From: Zygaena filipendulae
Lineage: Eukaryota > Arthropoda > Insecta > Lepidoptera > Zygaenidae
Assembly: GCA_907165275.2 (NCBI GenBank)
Contig: OU015653.1
Location: 9,950,001-10,014,000, forward strand
DNA: 64,000 bases
Reading direction: 5' to 3'
The position numbers and the translations under genes are program-made. This document shows, one piece after another, positions 23,955 to 35,130 of this stretch. The notes under the pieces were generated by a model. That model was not told where the DNA came from, did not search any database, and worked only from the letters and a program-made list of their open reading frames with translations. Position 1 is the stretch's first letter. Each line of letters starts with the position of its first letter.

Positions 23955-24440
23955 TTATGTGCCCCGCGTTTTCACCCGCGGGAACTCCGAAGTTACCGCG
24001 GGAATTCCGGGATAAAAAGTACCCTATGTCCTTATCTGTTCCCCTGACAACGTGCTTGCCAAATTTCATCCAAATCCGTTCAGCCGTTTTTGCGTGATTG
24101 AGTAAACGTATGCGAGGATAAGAGCTCGAAAGCGCATTTTCATCCAACTTGCTTCAAAATTATCGTCCTTGCTCATCTCCTATGTGTCTTAGTGTTATGT
24201 TATATAGCCTATAACCTGCCCAGGAGTATGGACTACCATAGTACCAAGTTTGGATAAAATCCCTTTAGTAGTTTTTGACCCATGCGTGCACATACAGACA
24301 GACAGACAGACAGACAAAAAATTAACTGATTGCATTTTTGGCATCAGTATCGATCACCATTCATCCTCCAATATTAATTTTGAATATATATTCAATGTAC
24401 AGAATCGACCTCTCTACAGTTTTATTATAATTATAGAAGA
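23955..24440 (+). repeat. composite hairpin-repeat variant, copy 2
   Basis: It carries the same two modules in the same order as 21,146-21,645, including GCGAGGATAAGAGCTCG, the (CAGA)n run near 24,294-24,316 and the terminal TTTATTATAATTATAGAAGA. Point differences are scattered, so these are two dispersed insertions of one composite element. Confidence 0.85.
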
Positions 24441-25049
24441 TGATAATAAGTGGTAACATGATGTTCTGTGAAAAATATTTATTTCTTTTACACTTATTTA
24501 AATCGTAACAGCATAGCAGACCAACACAAACTAGCTAGGTACCTATATGTTTGTACTATAGAAGTCACGGTAAATGACGTTTTGGTATCAAATCTTTCCC
24601 TATCCAGTGGTTTTTAAAGGTAGGCAGGTACTTACATTCACTACAGTCGAATTTTATAATATATATTATCTGGATATCAAAATCCCTATAAGCATACGGG
24701 CGTGAAATTTGCGATTATATAATACCTATTTCATTTAAAAAGAAATCGATAGTAGAATATTTAGAATAGGATATTAATTTATCCTACTAATGTTTGATGA
24801 TAATTCTGAAGGATATAGACATAAAAACTAGTTTTCAAGCGTAATGATAATGATGATTTTTAAAATTCAACTTAGACTCATTTATTTTATGATAACGACC
24901 CTTCCATCAGATAGTGAAATCCCAGTCCTATTTAATGTAAAAGTATCTATCTATATTATAACTAAAGGTAAGTAAAAATACATATTGACTCCCATGAAAT
25001 AAGGTTCATTTTATAAATGTTCTGTAAAAAATAACGTCACTTGTAGTAA

Positions 25050-25160
25050 GTTCAGTGATGATCAACAATGGTCATAGAACGGCGCGTGCCGCTGCATGAC
25101 AAAAGGTTAAGGGCAGCTGTCGTGGGCGAACCCTACCCACACATGCACACTCAAAGTAAA
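25050..25160. promoter_or_regulatory. candidate proneural/SOX motif cluster upstream of asense
   Basis: A unique stretch about 1.1-1.2 kb upstream of the asense TATA box. It contains AACAATGG, a SOX-type motif, at about 25,064. It also has GGCAGCTGTC, matching the proneural E-box form GCAGSTGK, at 25,113-25,120. These are known inputs to proneural genes in Drosophila, but single short motifs also arise by chance. No functional evidence is available. Confidence 0.25.
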
Positions 25161-25309
25161 TCGAAAATAGTAAATAGATCATGCTTTATAGTAGAGTCCA
25201 CAGCATACTTAGGTCAAATTTAAGCATTTTAGACTTGAATTTTTTTCATAATAATGATCGTAAGTAACTTATGACCTTTTTATCCAAGACACGATAAGGT
25301 TAACGATCA

Positions 25310-25400
25310 AACCGACTTCAAAAAACACAAAAAAGTCCTACACTAAAAAGATAAAAATAACAAAATACCTATTTAATCCAAAAGACAAAAAACACGTAAT
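25310..25400. repeat. arm of the 7 kb-type inverted-repeat element
   Basis: AAACCGACTTCAAAAAACAC, AAAATAACAAAATACCTATT and CAAAAGACAAAAAACACGTA correspond to the left arm at 7010-7115. The arm resumes near 25,467-25,490 (ATTAGTATTGGTTTGCGCTA) after the LINE tail at 25,400-25,467, which interrupts it. Confidence 0.6.
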
Positions 25401-25467
25401 ATTTATTTATTTATTTATTCTTCTTGCACAAAATAGTACAAATGGCGAACTTAATGCCTTGCGGCAA
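25400..25467 (-). mobile_element. LINE 3'-tail fragment
   Basis: TTATTTATTTATTC followed by ACAAATGGCGAACTTAATGC and CTTGCGGCA is the reverse complement of the LINE 3' end seen at 54,915-54,990. The insertion splits the arm of the inverted-repeat element on either side. Confidence 0.6.
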
Positions 25468-25504
25468 TATTAGTATTGGTTTGCGCTACCATTGCTAAAA
25501 CGTA

Positions 25505-25558
25505 AGCGTAAACTTCAAAACTATTTACCGCGGGTGAAACCGCGGGAAACAGCTTAGT
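25505..25558 (-). repeat. terminal piece of the CCGCGG-hairpin repeat
   Basis: ACCGCGGGTGAAACCGCGGG followed by AAACAGCTTAGT. Only the hairpin end is present, with a one-base change in the usual AGCTAGT terminus. Confidence 0.7.
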
Positions 25559-26209
25559 AAAATATAAATATGTATAAGCCTGAGTTGAATATTCTAAAAC
25601 ATCATTATCTATACTTGCAAACGGTTCATATCATCATCTTGATATATTATGTAATTTATTGCATGTGTCTGTATACTTTATACAAGTACTATTAATACTG
25701 CTATAGTCTTGTTTAAATATTAGGTACCTACGTAGTATCTAATGCTAATACATCTAGCATTAGGTAGGCATACTGGCATAGTGAATTATTATTTATTTAA
25801 TAATTATATTATACTTTAAAAATTTCATTTTTAGATTAGTTATAAGCTATGTAGATAATATGTGTTCTCATATTATGTCAAGAACCAAAGCTATACACCA
25901 ACATTTCAGCTCACATAAATACAAGAAAATTTACTTAGTATTAAATATAAATTCGATTTTACTAATTAGAAAAAGACGTGTTTTCAACCAAACATATTTA
26001 TTCCTCTTCCTTTTTCTTTATAATAAAATTATATGAAAGATTAAGTTGGATATTTTGTCAGTACTTTTATCGAGACTGCATCTAACACACCTTTGAGTTA
26101 GTGAAAGCGTCACAGACAATAGTGTATTTTAACCCAATGGAAATAAAGATACAAATTCATTGAAAGTGTCATTCGAAACGTAACGCTTCCCCATTCCGCT
26201 GCGCCCTTT

Positions 26210-26216
26210 TATAAAG
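26210..26216 (+). promoter_or_regulatory. TATA box of the asense gene
   Basis: TATAAAG lies about 270 bases before the asense start codon in a GC-richer, repeat-free segment. Transcription would start near 26,240, giving a 5' UTR of about 250 bases. An E-box CAGGTG follows at 26,277-26,282. TGTGAGAA, matching the Su(H) consensus YGTGDGAA, sits at 26,460-26,467. Assignment is by position and motif only. Confidence 0.5.
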
Positions 26217-26487
26217 GACATGTGTGCAACTAGTACACATGAGTACAACCCCTGTTGATCCCCCCGCGACCACCCCCAGGTGCGTTTGGGCGGCACGCGC
26301 CATTCTAGCCGCGACTGGCGCCCTGGCGGCACCTTCAATTCCGAATAAACTAACCGATACAAAAAACATACAATCTTACCTAACTACGTGACGTGACGTA
26401 ACCGTTCTACAACGGTATCAGGGAACACCGTGACTAAATATATTTAAACAGTAATAACATGTGAGAAAAACAATTTAACGTGTCATA

Positions 26488-27708
26488 ATGAGTTCGATCG
26501 GCGTCGTTGTCTTCCGCAACTCACCACTAGGCAATACGCAGGTGCTTCAAGAGTCCGTAAATAATTCCGTGAACATAGCGAATAATAACGACCTCAACAA
26601 GAACGTGAGACGTGAAATAATCATTGTGAGAAAGAAACAGAAACATCCGAACACATCAAATACGGTTTCAGTGACTTCCTTACTCCACGCAACAGATTCG
26701 CTGCAATCGAATCCGCCATCGAAAAGGCCTAAACTTAAGGATAATAGTGGTGATGAATCGGGACGGACGCCAACACCGCTTGCAGTGGCGCGACGAAATG
26801 CGCGGGAACGGAATAGAGTGCGACAAGTGAACGATGGATTCGCTGCTCTACGTCGGCACATACCCGAAGAAGTAGCTGTCGCTTTTGAGAGTGCTAATTC
26901 TAATAGAGGATCTAACAAAAAGCTAAGTAAAGTGGAAACACTGCGAATGGCTGTAGAATATATAAGAAATCTCGAAAGTCTGTTGAATATAGGACATGCT
27001 GACAAGGAAAATTCAACCCAACCTACGATCGATTCTTTTCCATCACCGGCGTCGTCATCGCCTAGAGAAAATAGTCAAGAAAGAAGTTATTTTTCAATAA
27101 ACTCTCCAGCTCTTGAAGATGATGACATAGAAGAGGATGAAATTGACAATCAATTGCAACTACCTCAACATCAATACATGGGTTTGGGACCACCTGAAAC
27201 ATTCCAGTTGGTGTCCACTCCACATTTGTATGATGAAGAAGAAGGCACCGGGCAACCGATGACTCCATCATCCGATCTTTTGGGACAAGACGAAGGGAAC
27301 TCTCATATTTTGGATGGTTCTTTCCCATTTCCAAATTCCGCAGAGCGCTTCACAGTGATTCCTGAACATAATTACAATAGTGAAACTGAAATGCACGTAA
27401 ATGAGAGTGATTTCGACGTAAAATATGCCGAAACAATTCATCAACAAATATGCCATAGTTTTAATGAAGGAAATGAATTGCCTTTGGAAGCTATTAATCC
27501 CGATTTGATTTTAAAGCACAGCCAATACAAATTTAAAGATGAAGAAAATGTTTTTCTTAATCGTGAGGAATTTAGTGAAATAGAGTTAAAAAAAGAGCTT
27601 CCCGACATCCATGTGACTCCTGAGGACAGAGAACAATTCGAAGAAACGCTTAAATGGTGGCAAGAAAAGACACGACAAGCGCGTCCCTCATCAAAGTTTA
27701 AAAATTGA
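26488..27708 (+). CDS. ase: asense-type proneural bHLH transcription factor
   Basis: A nuclear, DNA-binding class II bHLH activator of the achaete-scute complex. In Drosophila, asense acts in neural precursors after their selection and binds E-boxes as a heterodimer with Daughterless. The 406-residue intronless frame has a Ser/Asn-rich N-terminus and a basic region [18 protein letters not shown] at about 101-118. The helix-loop-helix runs to about 167, with a longer loop ([10 protein letters not shown]) and [20 protein letters not shown]. An acidic stretch lies at 209-219, and the C-terminal [19 protein letters not shown] at 376-394 is the complex's C-terminal motif. The loop PEEV-AFE and [13 protein letters not shown] point to asense rather than achaete, scute or lethal of scute, which have KVDTLRIAVEYIR. 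Lack of introns is usual for the complex. The first ATG of the frame is used. Confidence 0.9.
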   Translation: MSSIGVVVFRNSPLGNTQVLQESVNNSVNIANNNDLNKNVRREIIIVRKKQKHPNTSNTVSVTSLLHATDSLQSNPPSKRPKLKDNSGDESGRTPTPLAVARRNARERNRVRQVNDGFAALRRHIPEEVAVAFESANSNRGSNKKLSKVETLRMAVEYIRNLESLLNIGHADKENSTQPTIDSFPSPASSSPRENSQERSYFSINSPALEDDDIEEDEIDNQLQLPQHQYMGLGPPETFQLVSTPHLYDEEEGTGQPMTPSSDLLGQDEGNSHILDGSFPFPNSAERFTVIPEHNYNSETEMHVNESDFDVKYAETIHQQICHSFNEGNELPLEAINPDLILKHSQYKFKDEENVFLNREEFSEIELKKELPDIHVTPEDREQFEETLKWWQEKTRQARPSSKFKN

Positions 27709-28313
27709 GTGTTTAAGAAACAATTTTTATTTGCAAAACGGTTCATGAGGTGATTGATAAAGATAATGACTACACGGCGCGATAGTGAAGGTAGAAAAAC
27801 ATACAGATGTTACGGCAATGTTGTGGGCAAACGGGCGCAAGGTGTGTTGTAACGGACAACATGAACGTTCGTAAACATTAACAATGATTACTTACCACAT
27901 ACCAACACAGTTTCTACTTAGACTTTGAAATACTGATAACTTTCATATTTCGAACGAGGTTTATTAATAGATTAATTATTTATATTTAAGCAATTGGTAT
28001 GTGAATTTACAGGTTTTTTTTTTTATTTATTTAAAAATGCATACCTAATTACGTCATCTGTGATGACTTGCCATTGTGTGTCGCATTTAAATTTTATTGT
28101 TACAATGTATTTGCAATTTTAAATCTACTAAATAAATTGTAAATTGTCTTATAGTGTAATTTTAAATACTTGTAAAAATAGGTATTCTTCTACTGAGGCA
28201 CCTAACTTTGATAAAATACTTATAATCTACTTATGTATAGTGCCTTCGAGGATAAATATTGTGATGTTAGCCTAATATTTTAAATTTAAAAATAAATGTT
28301 CTAAACAAATAAA
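27709..28313 (+). promoter_or_regulatory. asense 3' UTR with K-box motifs and poly(A) signals
   Basis: After the stop the sequence is AT-rich. TGTGAT, the K-box core known from Drosophila Notch-pathway and proneural 3' UTRs as a microRNA target, occurs at 28,059-28,064 and 28,260-28,265. AATAAA signals are at 28,131, 28,291 and 28,308, so the transcript probably ends near 28,150 or 28,325. If the first signal is used, only one K-box is included. Confidence 0.45.
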
Positions 28314-28325
28314 ATTAAGCGCATT

Positions 28326-29960
28326 CTTCTGTTTGTTTCATCCCCTATGTAGCATTATATCTCCCATTTGATTTAAATCGAAATCTGATAGACGAATTCT
28401 TTCAATACCAACCCCCTTTGAACAGTTCCGTTATGCTAATGCAGTCGTTTTTTAGCCAGTAAGTGACCCACTTACAAACACTTATGCCGCTGAACACAAG
28501 CCGCAATGCCGGGTTACACCAACCCCTTAGTTCTAAGTTAAAACTTAAAATTTGCCATACTTTATATTCATGTCCTACTTATTAATCGAGCTCACTTTTT
28601 GGATATTATCATTTACGTTATACTTTTTATATTTCTTAATACTTTTACTTTACAAAAAAATATTTGGACAATTCCAAAACAATGCAGGTACTTTCGTAAA
28701 GTTTGTCCATTGTATTCGGTTTGAGGGCACTGAACACAAGAATTTTCCAAAAAAAATTTATTAAAGACTGTGATGAAAAGTTGAACTCGACTTACTCTGT
28801 TAACTATAGTTGGTACAGTTGGATCAAACTCCGGCCGTTAACGGTAAGGCGATATCGCTATTGTGATTGTAATGTGCCGCCGTTAACCCCCGTAAAAAAT
28901 ACTCGATTCCAAGGGATCCCGTACGACAATACAAGCTGATTACAATTTCGGGATCGAGTTTAAAGTATGTATTTTATGGCACTGGACCGTCTAACGGGCA
29001 TTTCTTTAAACACTTGTGAACTATATTTTTTATGAACTTCTTACATATTTATGCCATTTTTTTAATTTACTAATACTTAATATATTTGTGGAAAACATCC
29101 CTGCTACATGTACAACTATACCTATGTAACGGTTGAAAACATGAAAATGCTCAGGATTTTGAAATGTTGTCAAAATCTTTTTGCTTAAAATTAGTTAGTA
29201 TTTTTTGCTTATTTAAAGTCACAATAAGAATGCAAACTATTCTAATGTTGGTATACTAGCTTAGTCTTAATTTCTTGCTTCGTTCCGCACGCTCCCACAT
29301 TTCCGGGGTGGGAGGAATTTGAGTTTCTCCTTAATTTTTTTTTCGTTCATCCAAATATCGTCATATTTTATGGGATAAAGCGCCTTGCACGCTATTTTGG
29401 CTTCCATTTAAATATTTTCCGCTCCATTCGTCAAGCAATGTTTTGTTACACGTGAGGGAGCATTCTCGCATAGAATCTATCAAAATACGTTGGAATAGGT
29501 TTAATTTTGATAAAGCATAATGATCGATTTGTTGATTAACCCTTTTTTTATTCAAAATTGGAATGGGATACCAAATGAAACAACATGGAAAAAAAATGGT
29601 TGCGCGCGTAAAAATCTGACAAATATTATACACACACACACTCAGACATAATAACAGAACATTAGTGGATAGTTCGCGTTCGTAGCAGCAAAGTACATGT
29701 GAAGTACAAGAGTTGATAATTATTTTGAACAAGTGTCCTCTTAAAGTACATACTCCAGAGCCAAGCTTATCTTTATTGTTATTAGGGTTATGCATGAAGT
29801 CTGCTGCATCGCTTATTACCTACATACTTGCTGTTTATGAAAATTGGAGATCTGTTTTACTTAAGTTAAACTCGTTTTCCTGCAGCTATACCTAGTAGGT
29901 ATGATTAAATTTAAAGAAATGGCAAAATTGACTTGATGGCACAGGATTATTATTATTTTA
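28326..29960. other. gene-free stretch
   Basis: No recognised gene. The 144-residue minus frame at 29,361-29,795 has no domain that I recognise and no supporting splice signals, so I leave it uncalled. A short CCGTTAAC/GTTAACGG inverted pair lies near 28,837-28,889. Confidence 0.45.
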
Positions 29961-30190
29961 CTAGTTGTGCCCCGCGGTTTCACCCGCGTTAATTACAGAG
30001 TTCCCGCGGGAATTCCAGGATAAAAGTACCCTATGTGTTAATCTGATGTATAAGCTATATTATTGTAAAGTTTCATTTAAATCCATCCAGTAGTTTTTGC
30101 GTGAACGAGTAACAAACATCCATCCATCCATCCATCCATCCATCCATCCATACATACTTACAAACTTTCGCGTTTATAATATTACTAGGA
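29961..30190 (+). repeat. CCGCGG-hairpin repeat with expanded CATC tract
   Basis: It begins CTAGTTGTGCCCCGCGG and contains GTTCCCGCGGGAATTCC. Where other copies have two or three CATCCAAA units it has a pure (CATC)n run of eight to nine units at about 30,117-30,151, ending at TTATAATATTACTAGGAT. The internal unit has expanded into a microsatellite. Confidence 0.85.
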
Positions 30191-31691
30191 TTATTAGTTA
30201 AAACTGTGTTTCAGGCGCCAGCTATAGTCTTAGACTATAGGTACCTTTCGATTTGTTAAAATTTACTCAATAATTTAATTAGTAAGGTAAATAAGTTAAT
30301 TGTCATTATGTAAAATGAGCTTGTTCCTTTACTCATAAATATTTTGATTTGGATTTTTGATTAAGTATGATTTTTTTTATTAAAATTATTCTTCTATTGA
30401 AAAATTTGCCTATCAAAATCAGGTAAATGTATTCAAAAGAAAATGCAGTGCACGTGAAGGTATTAAAGTCAGGTACCTAATCTAAGAACGGAATGAGATC
30501 TGATCATGCGTGGGAATATGGGGTGCATTTTAGCATGACAAAACTAACGCGACTAGGAAGAGATCCACATCGTGGATTCCACTTTGGAAAAAGTCCGTTA
30601 CGTATATCGCCTTTTGTTGCTTGCCATATTATAGCGCGACCAATAGGTGCAGATACTTGGGCTCTCTCTACCCTGAAATAAATTAACATGAACACATTTT
30701 TTCAAACCAGAAATACTGACACAAATATTTATGGTGTTTTGCCCGCTTTAAATTCGGGATTCCTTAGGGAACTCCGTATTTATACATAATAACAATTCAA
30801 AAAGAAATACTGTAAATAACCATAAAGAACGCATCAAAATCCGTAACATAGTTTAGAAGAAACAAGCAGATACACAGACAGACGCGAAAAGTTTTAAACA
30901 TTAAAACATTATTTTTTATTTAGGTTTTTACCTTACCAAAAAACAAGGTACTTTATGTATCTTAAACTTTATGTAAAAAAAAACAAAAAAGTTTAATTAG
31001 TCATTTATTTAATTTAAAGCTTTTCGAGTAAACTTGTATACATCATTAGGTGTAGGTACATCGTTGTAAAATTCCACAATATTCAATTCTTTTTCTTTGT
31101 ATAATATAATTAAAATTTTCGTTGCACAGAGAGGCAAATATGATAAAAAACTGTAAGATTTGATCACATTTTCGTTGCCAGCACTATGAGGATTACTATA
31201 GATATAATCAATGACAAAGAAGGTTTGTTCCACCAACGGGACAAGGTAAAGTCAAAGAAGCTACCCTATTGTTGCGCAATATTTATTCTTGCGTGGATCT
31301 CGACGGCAAGTCTTTCAGCGAGGTCGACTCCATTGTCGCTGGGTTCATGGGAACCGACAAAAAACGAGCTGCGCCTTAAGGGAGCTATAACAACGAACGA
31401 AACTGAATAAGCACTTTTTCAACGTGTCTTTCGCATAAAATATCCTACCATCCACGTGTTCGAAGATTAGAACGACGTCTTATACCTAGTATAATAATCT
31501 CTCCGTTTTATGCGTAAGCCCTCGGGACCTATCATTTCAGACGGCAAATGTTCTCGCAACAATGAAGATAAAACAATATTTGTCTAAATTATTAATAAAA
31601 AATGTCATTCAACGATTCTATAGGAATATAATTGTATAAAAGTATCAGCTACCTACTCTTACTTACAAAAAATAAAGCTTTTATTGTTAAC
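30191..31691. other. gene-free stretch with two unique patches
   Basis: No supported gene. Unique, better-balanced patches lie at about 30,490-30,680 and 31,240-31,410, where short frames happen to be open on both strands. They could be conserved non-coding DNA 3' of asense. Nothing more can be said from sequence alone. Confidence 0.4.
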
Positions 31692-31980
31692 TAGCTGTGC
31701 CCACGGTTTCACCTTCGTGAGTTTCTGAATTTCCACAGGAGCTCCAAAGTAGCCTAATTAACTCCTTATAACATCAGTTAATTAGCAGTGAAAGTCCCGT
31801 CAAAATCGGTCCAACCGTTTCGGAGATTCACTCGCGTGAGTTTCGGAATTCCCGTAGTAACTCCAAACTTAATTTATTCTTCTTCTCCATACAATAACAA
31901 ACACAACAAAATAAGAATTAACTAAATTGGTCCAGCCCTTGACGCGTGATGCCGTGCCCAAGGGAAATAGGAATTAGTTT
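31692..31980 (+). repeat. variant hairpin repeat
   Basis: It starts ACTAGCTGTGCCCACGG, then a different body: CAGTTAATTAGCAGTGAAAG, TCGGTCCAACCGTTTCGGAG and GACGCGTGATGCCGTGCCCA. The body is shared with 51,770-52,000 in a CYP4G intron, so this is another subfamily. Confidence 0.65.
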
Positions 31981-31990
31981 TTATATAATT

Positions 31991-32220
31991 ACTAGATGTC
32001 CCCCGCGATTTCATCCGCGGTAATTTCGGAGTTCCCGCGGAGGTGGCGGGAAAAAAGTACTCTATGTCCTTCAGTTCCCGAGGGAATTCCGGGATAAAAA
32101 CTATCCTATCTTTTAAGTTGGACCATATTATAAACGGTTGCAAAATTTTATCAAAATCCGTTCAGTAGTGTCGGAGTCCATCGCGGACAAACAACGTGAC
32201 ACGTGATTTATATATATTAG
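31991..32220 (+). repeat. CCGCGG-hairpin repeat
   Basis: It starts TACTAGATGTCCCCCGCG and contains GGAGTTCCCGCGGAG. It ends with GTCCATCGCGGACAAACAAC and GTGACACGTGATTTATATAT, matching the minus copy at 5853-6043. It carries a small internal duplication of the TATGTCCTTCAG/ATTCCGGGATAAAAAC block. Confidence 0.75.
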
Positions 32221-33384
32221 ATATAGATACAGTACCAGCCTATACCTACCAGAACTTTGTACAAAAATTCTTCAATATTACAACTACTTAACGTACCTAT
32301 GTATTTATTTCATCCGTAACGTTTTTGGTTATACATCCGCGATGTGATGCGCAGAAGACAAGATGATCTGAGATAGGTGAAAGACGGTGAAATTACTCTT
32401 AGTTCCTTCGCAAGGTCCGCCGCCACCATACGGCGGTCGTATACGCAAACCGACGCCATATGGTACGCACAGATTACACAAAAACCCACTTTAAATTAAC
32501 TCTCAAAAGTAACTACGTGAAAAAAAGTAAAAAGTCACGGTAGCATATGCTTTTGTTTGTCTGTTAATAATTAATATAATTCGATTCGAAATGATGCAAA
32601 CATGAAACCAAATGCTTGCTTGCGTGTGACTAATATAAGTTTAGATAGATGTAAACAATAAATAATGTTGTTGATACAAAACCATATAATATGATCTAGA
32701 TAATTCCTTTATCTGTAGGTAAGTTAGTCATTTAGTTGTTTTCTTAGGCGGCTTGGTTCCTAAACTGATGAATTGGATGGTTCATAATTAATTATCACTG
32801 CGCAAACAACAGCTGTATGAACGTTATCTTCTTCTTTGTAGTATATTATAAATCCACACATGACACAATATCGATGAGACGATGACTTACACATTTGGTA
32901 TTTTCACTTCACATACATAAAAATTTACTTTTATCAATAATTGCAGTTATACAAGGTGTCACTATGTACATAAGGGGTGGATGGATGTGCTCTGAACATA
33001 AGAGAAATACGTAATAAGTAAACATATTTACCTATGCCTCGATAGTCGGTCGTATATACTGTTGTACCTTTAAATCTACTAATGGTGGGTGATGAATTTC
33101 ATAAGCTATGTTAGTGTAAGGCACCTTTAACTCTCGTTTTAAATTCTCTTAAGTAGGCTAAATCTCTCCATACGGTTATGGATGTTTCACGCAAGATATA
33201 GTTGCAACGCGTCGTGCACTGCAACCTAATTACTGCGCCTTGAAATAGAACACCGAATCATGTGTGACACTTTTTTTCTAGTACCTACCTATATACTTAG
33301 AGCTGTAAACTTATGCCACTCGAAACGTAGGTAAGCTACAAAACAATAGGCTTGTTACCGGGGTATAAAAATCAAAATTATGTA
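32221..33384. other. gene-free stretch
   Basis: No gene recognised. A GC-richer unique patch lies near 32,395-32,470 (AGGTCCGCCGCCACCATACG). Confidence 0.45.
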
Positions 33385-33555
33385 AGTCCGTCTTGTAGAT
33401 TAATAAAAAATATTGGACACGTATTCTGCTACAGTTTATAGCACGTTGTGACGTCACGCCACATTTCGACTTCATGTATCTACGTTATGTTTCGATTTCG
33501 CAAAAAATGAAAAAATATGACGTGTCCAATATTTTTTATTAATCTACAAGACGGA
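33385..33555. mobile_element. palindromic MITE with near-perfect 38-bp ends
   Basis: The left end AGTCCGTCTTGTAGATTAAT (33,385 on) continues through AAAAAATATTGGACACGT. It returns in exact inverted order at 33,518-33,555. The 95-base centre contains the palindrome GTGACGTCAC. There is no coding sequence. Related pieces lie at 3472-3545 and at 57,033-57,240. Confidence 0.85.
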
Positions 33556-33789
33556 CTATAAAGTAAAATTTGGTTGACAAGCCCATTATCATGCGCGTTA
33601 AAAATCAAGCAATGTATGCAGCAAATATCTAGTAGGTACCAGAGATACTCACTACTAAATACTAATGAAAACTGAAACCTTGACCATCATATTTTAGTTT
33701 CTATAATTATCATCAATTCCTTGGCGTGTGCACTGTAGAGGTTGAAGGCTTGTAGAGTCAACCTCCCCATGTCAAGTCAAGCTTAGAAA

Positions 33790-34075
33790 ATATATATGTA
33801 ATACAGAGTTTCCCTGTCAAATATATTTAAGTAGGTAAAATCTGGGGGCCAATTTAATTTCTAAAGATGACGTCATTAAAAATGGATTGTTTTCGTTGAC
33901 AATTTAATGAAATCGAGAAATTTGGCAGAAAAATTCGATACAACTTCGAGATAGATACCTACGTGATCCCAAAGCTTCAAAATTAGTAAAAATTGATTCT
34001 GTTTCGATCCTGCGATCTCCTTTCGATTCGAGCTCGATAGTGTTTTCGATTTGATCCTTACTCGACTGCGTCAAG
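33790..34075 (+). repeat. unclassified ~300-bp repeat, copy 2
   Basis: Same block order as 6044-6370: TTTCCCTGTCAAATA, GGTAAAATCTGGGGGC, ATTGTTTTCGTT, TTTAATGAAATCGAGAAATT, TTTCGATTCGAGCTC. It is diverged from copy 1 by substitutions and by a deletion in its first third. Confidence 0.6.
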
Positions 34076-34115
34076 AGTGTGACCCTTATTACTCCATTGC
34101 GTCAAGAGTAAGCCG

Positions 34116-34839
34116 ACTGAAAAAGTCTCTATAGATTTGTTAACGTTCCCGCCCTTGGAACGTCAAAGTAAACTATTCCAGACGTAGTTCAATATGTGTA
34201 GTTATTGTTATCAGGAAATGTAGTTTTATATGTATTTTATGTAATTAACATAATCTGTAGCACTTAACTGCTATGTATCATTCTATGATTAAACCTGCTA
34301 TCAATGGCGGATTATTATTATATACATAGGTACCTACCTACCTTTACTATATATCCTGAGAAAGAAGAATTTAATGGACCTATCCCTAAACCTCACTAAT
34401 TAGCAAAATACATATTTTAGCACATACATACGTGTATCTTTCCAAATTACTCAAAACATAATTGAGATACTATCAATTATTGCCAATTTTTCCAATAACA
34501 TCAACTTCTTACAACGCTATTGTCCTCGTTATAATACAGGTAAATATTTCCAATTAGGATATGAGCCTTATCTATACCAAAGTCACCCGATTTGGCAAGA
34601 GGTATAGGTATACCTACGTTTAGTTATTCCAAAACAACCCTTACGTATATATCTAGTCGCATATTATTACACCGGAATCACGGGCTCATACTGCACGCGA
34701 CTGCACCACAGATATACATATACACGAGTGTATAACACAAGCTGTTTCGAATGCAAACATGAATTCGAGCAATGTTCTATGTACCGTTCCGTTTGTTTCG
34801 TTGCAAACGCATTAATCTATACTGATATTGTAAAATAGA
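34116..34839. other. gene-free stretch
   Basis: No gene. A unique patch with balanced composition lies at 34,675-34,820 (ATACTGCACGCGACTGCACC). Its function is unknown. Confidence 0.4.
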
Positions 34840-35130
34840 AGAGGTTAGATGTTTTGTATGTTTGTTGCTAATAGATAAAAAAACTCAAAATTTACTTAAC
34901 CGATTTTAAAAACCCTTTCACTTATACAGCTATACAGGATTCCTGAGTGACACTGGATCCTTTGGATCCTGAAATTAACCCGAGTGAAACCGTGAGGGAT
35001 CGGCTAGTAGGTAACGAATAAACTCAAAACTACTAGTTAGGAAGCTGCAGTGTTTTTGAGTGACATAAGGTACTTTTCCATCTTATTCCAAAATTGACGC
35101 GAGTGAATCTATGGGGAAAACACTAGTAAT
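34840..35130 (-). repeat. two diverged hairpin-repeat copies in tandem
   Basis: The first copy ends GAGTGAAACCGTGAGGGATC with GGCTAGTA near 35,009. The second ends GACGCGAGTGAATCTATGGG with ACACTAGTA near 35,128. Both carry the AAACT-ACT-ACC-body remnants on the minus strand and are strongly decayed. Confidence 0.55.

Noticed and set aside
26547..27005. 152-residue minus frame and other frames inside asense
   Set aside because: Antisense shadows of the asense coding sequence, whose bHLH and C-terminal motifs fix the strand.
29361..29795. 144-residue minus frame
   Set aside because: No domain, no splice context and no protein-like pattern. Its length alone is not enough in a window this size.
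30117..30151. CRISPR-like short direct repeats
   Set aside because: Uninterrupted (CATC)n microsatellite without spacers in an insect genome.
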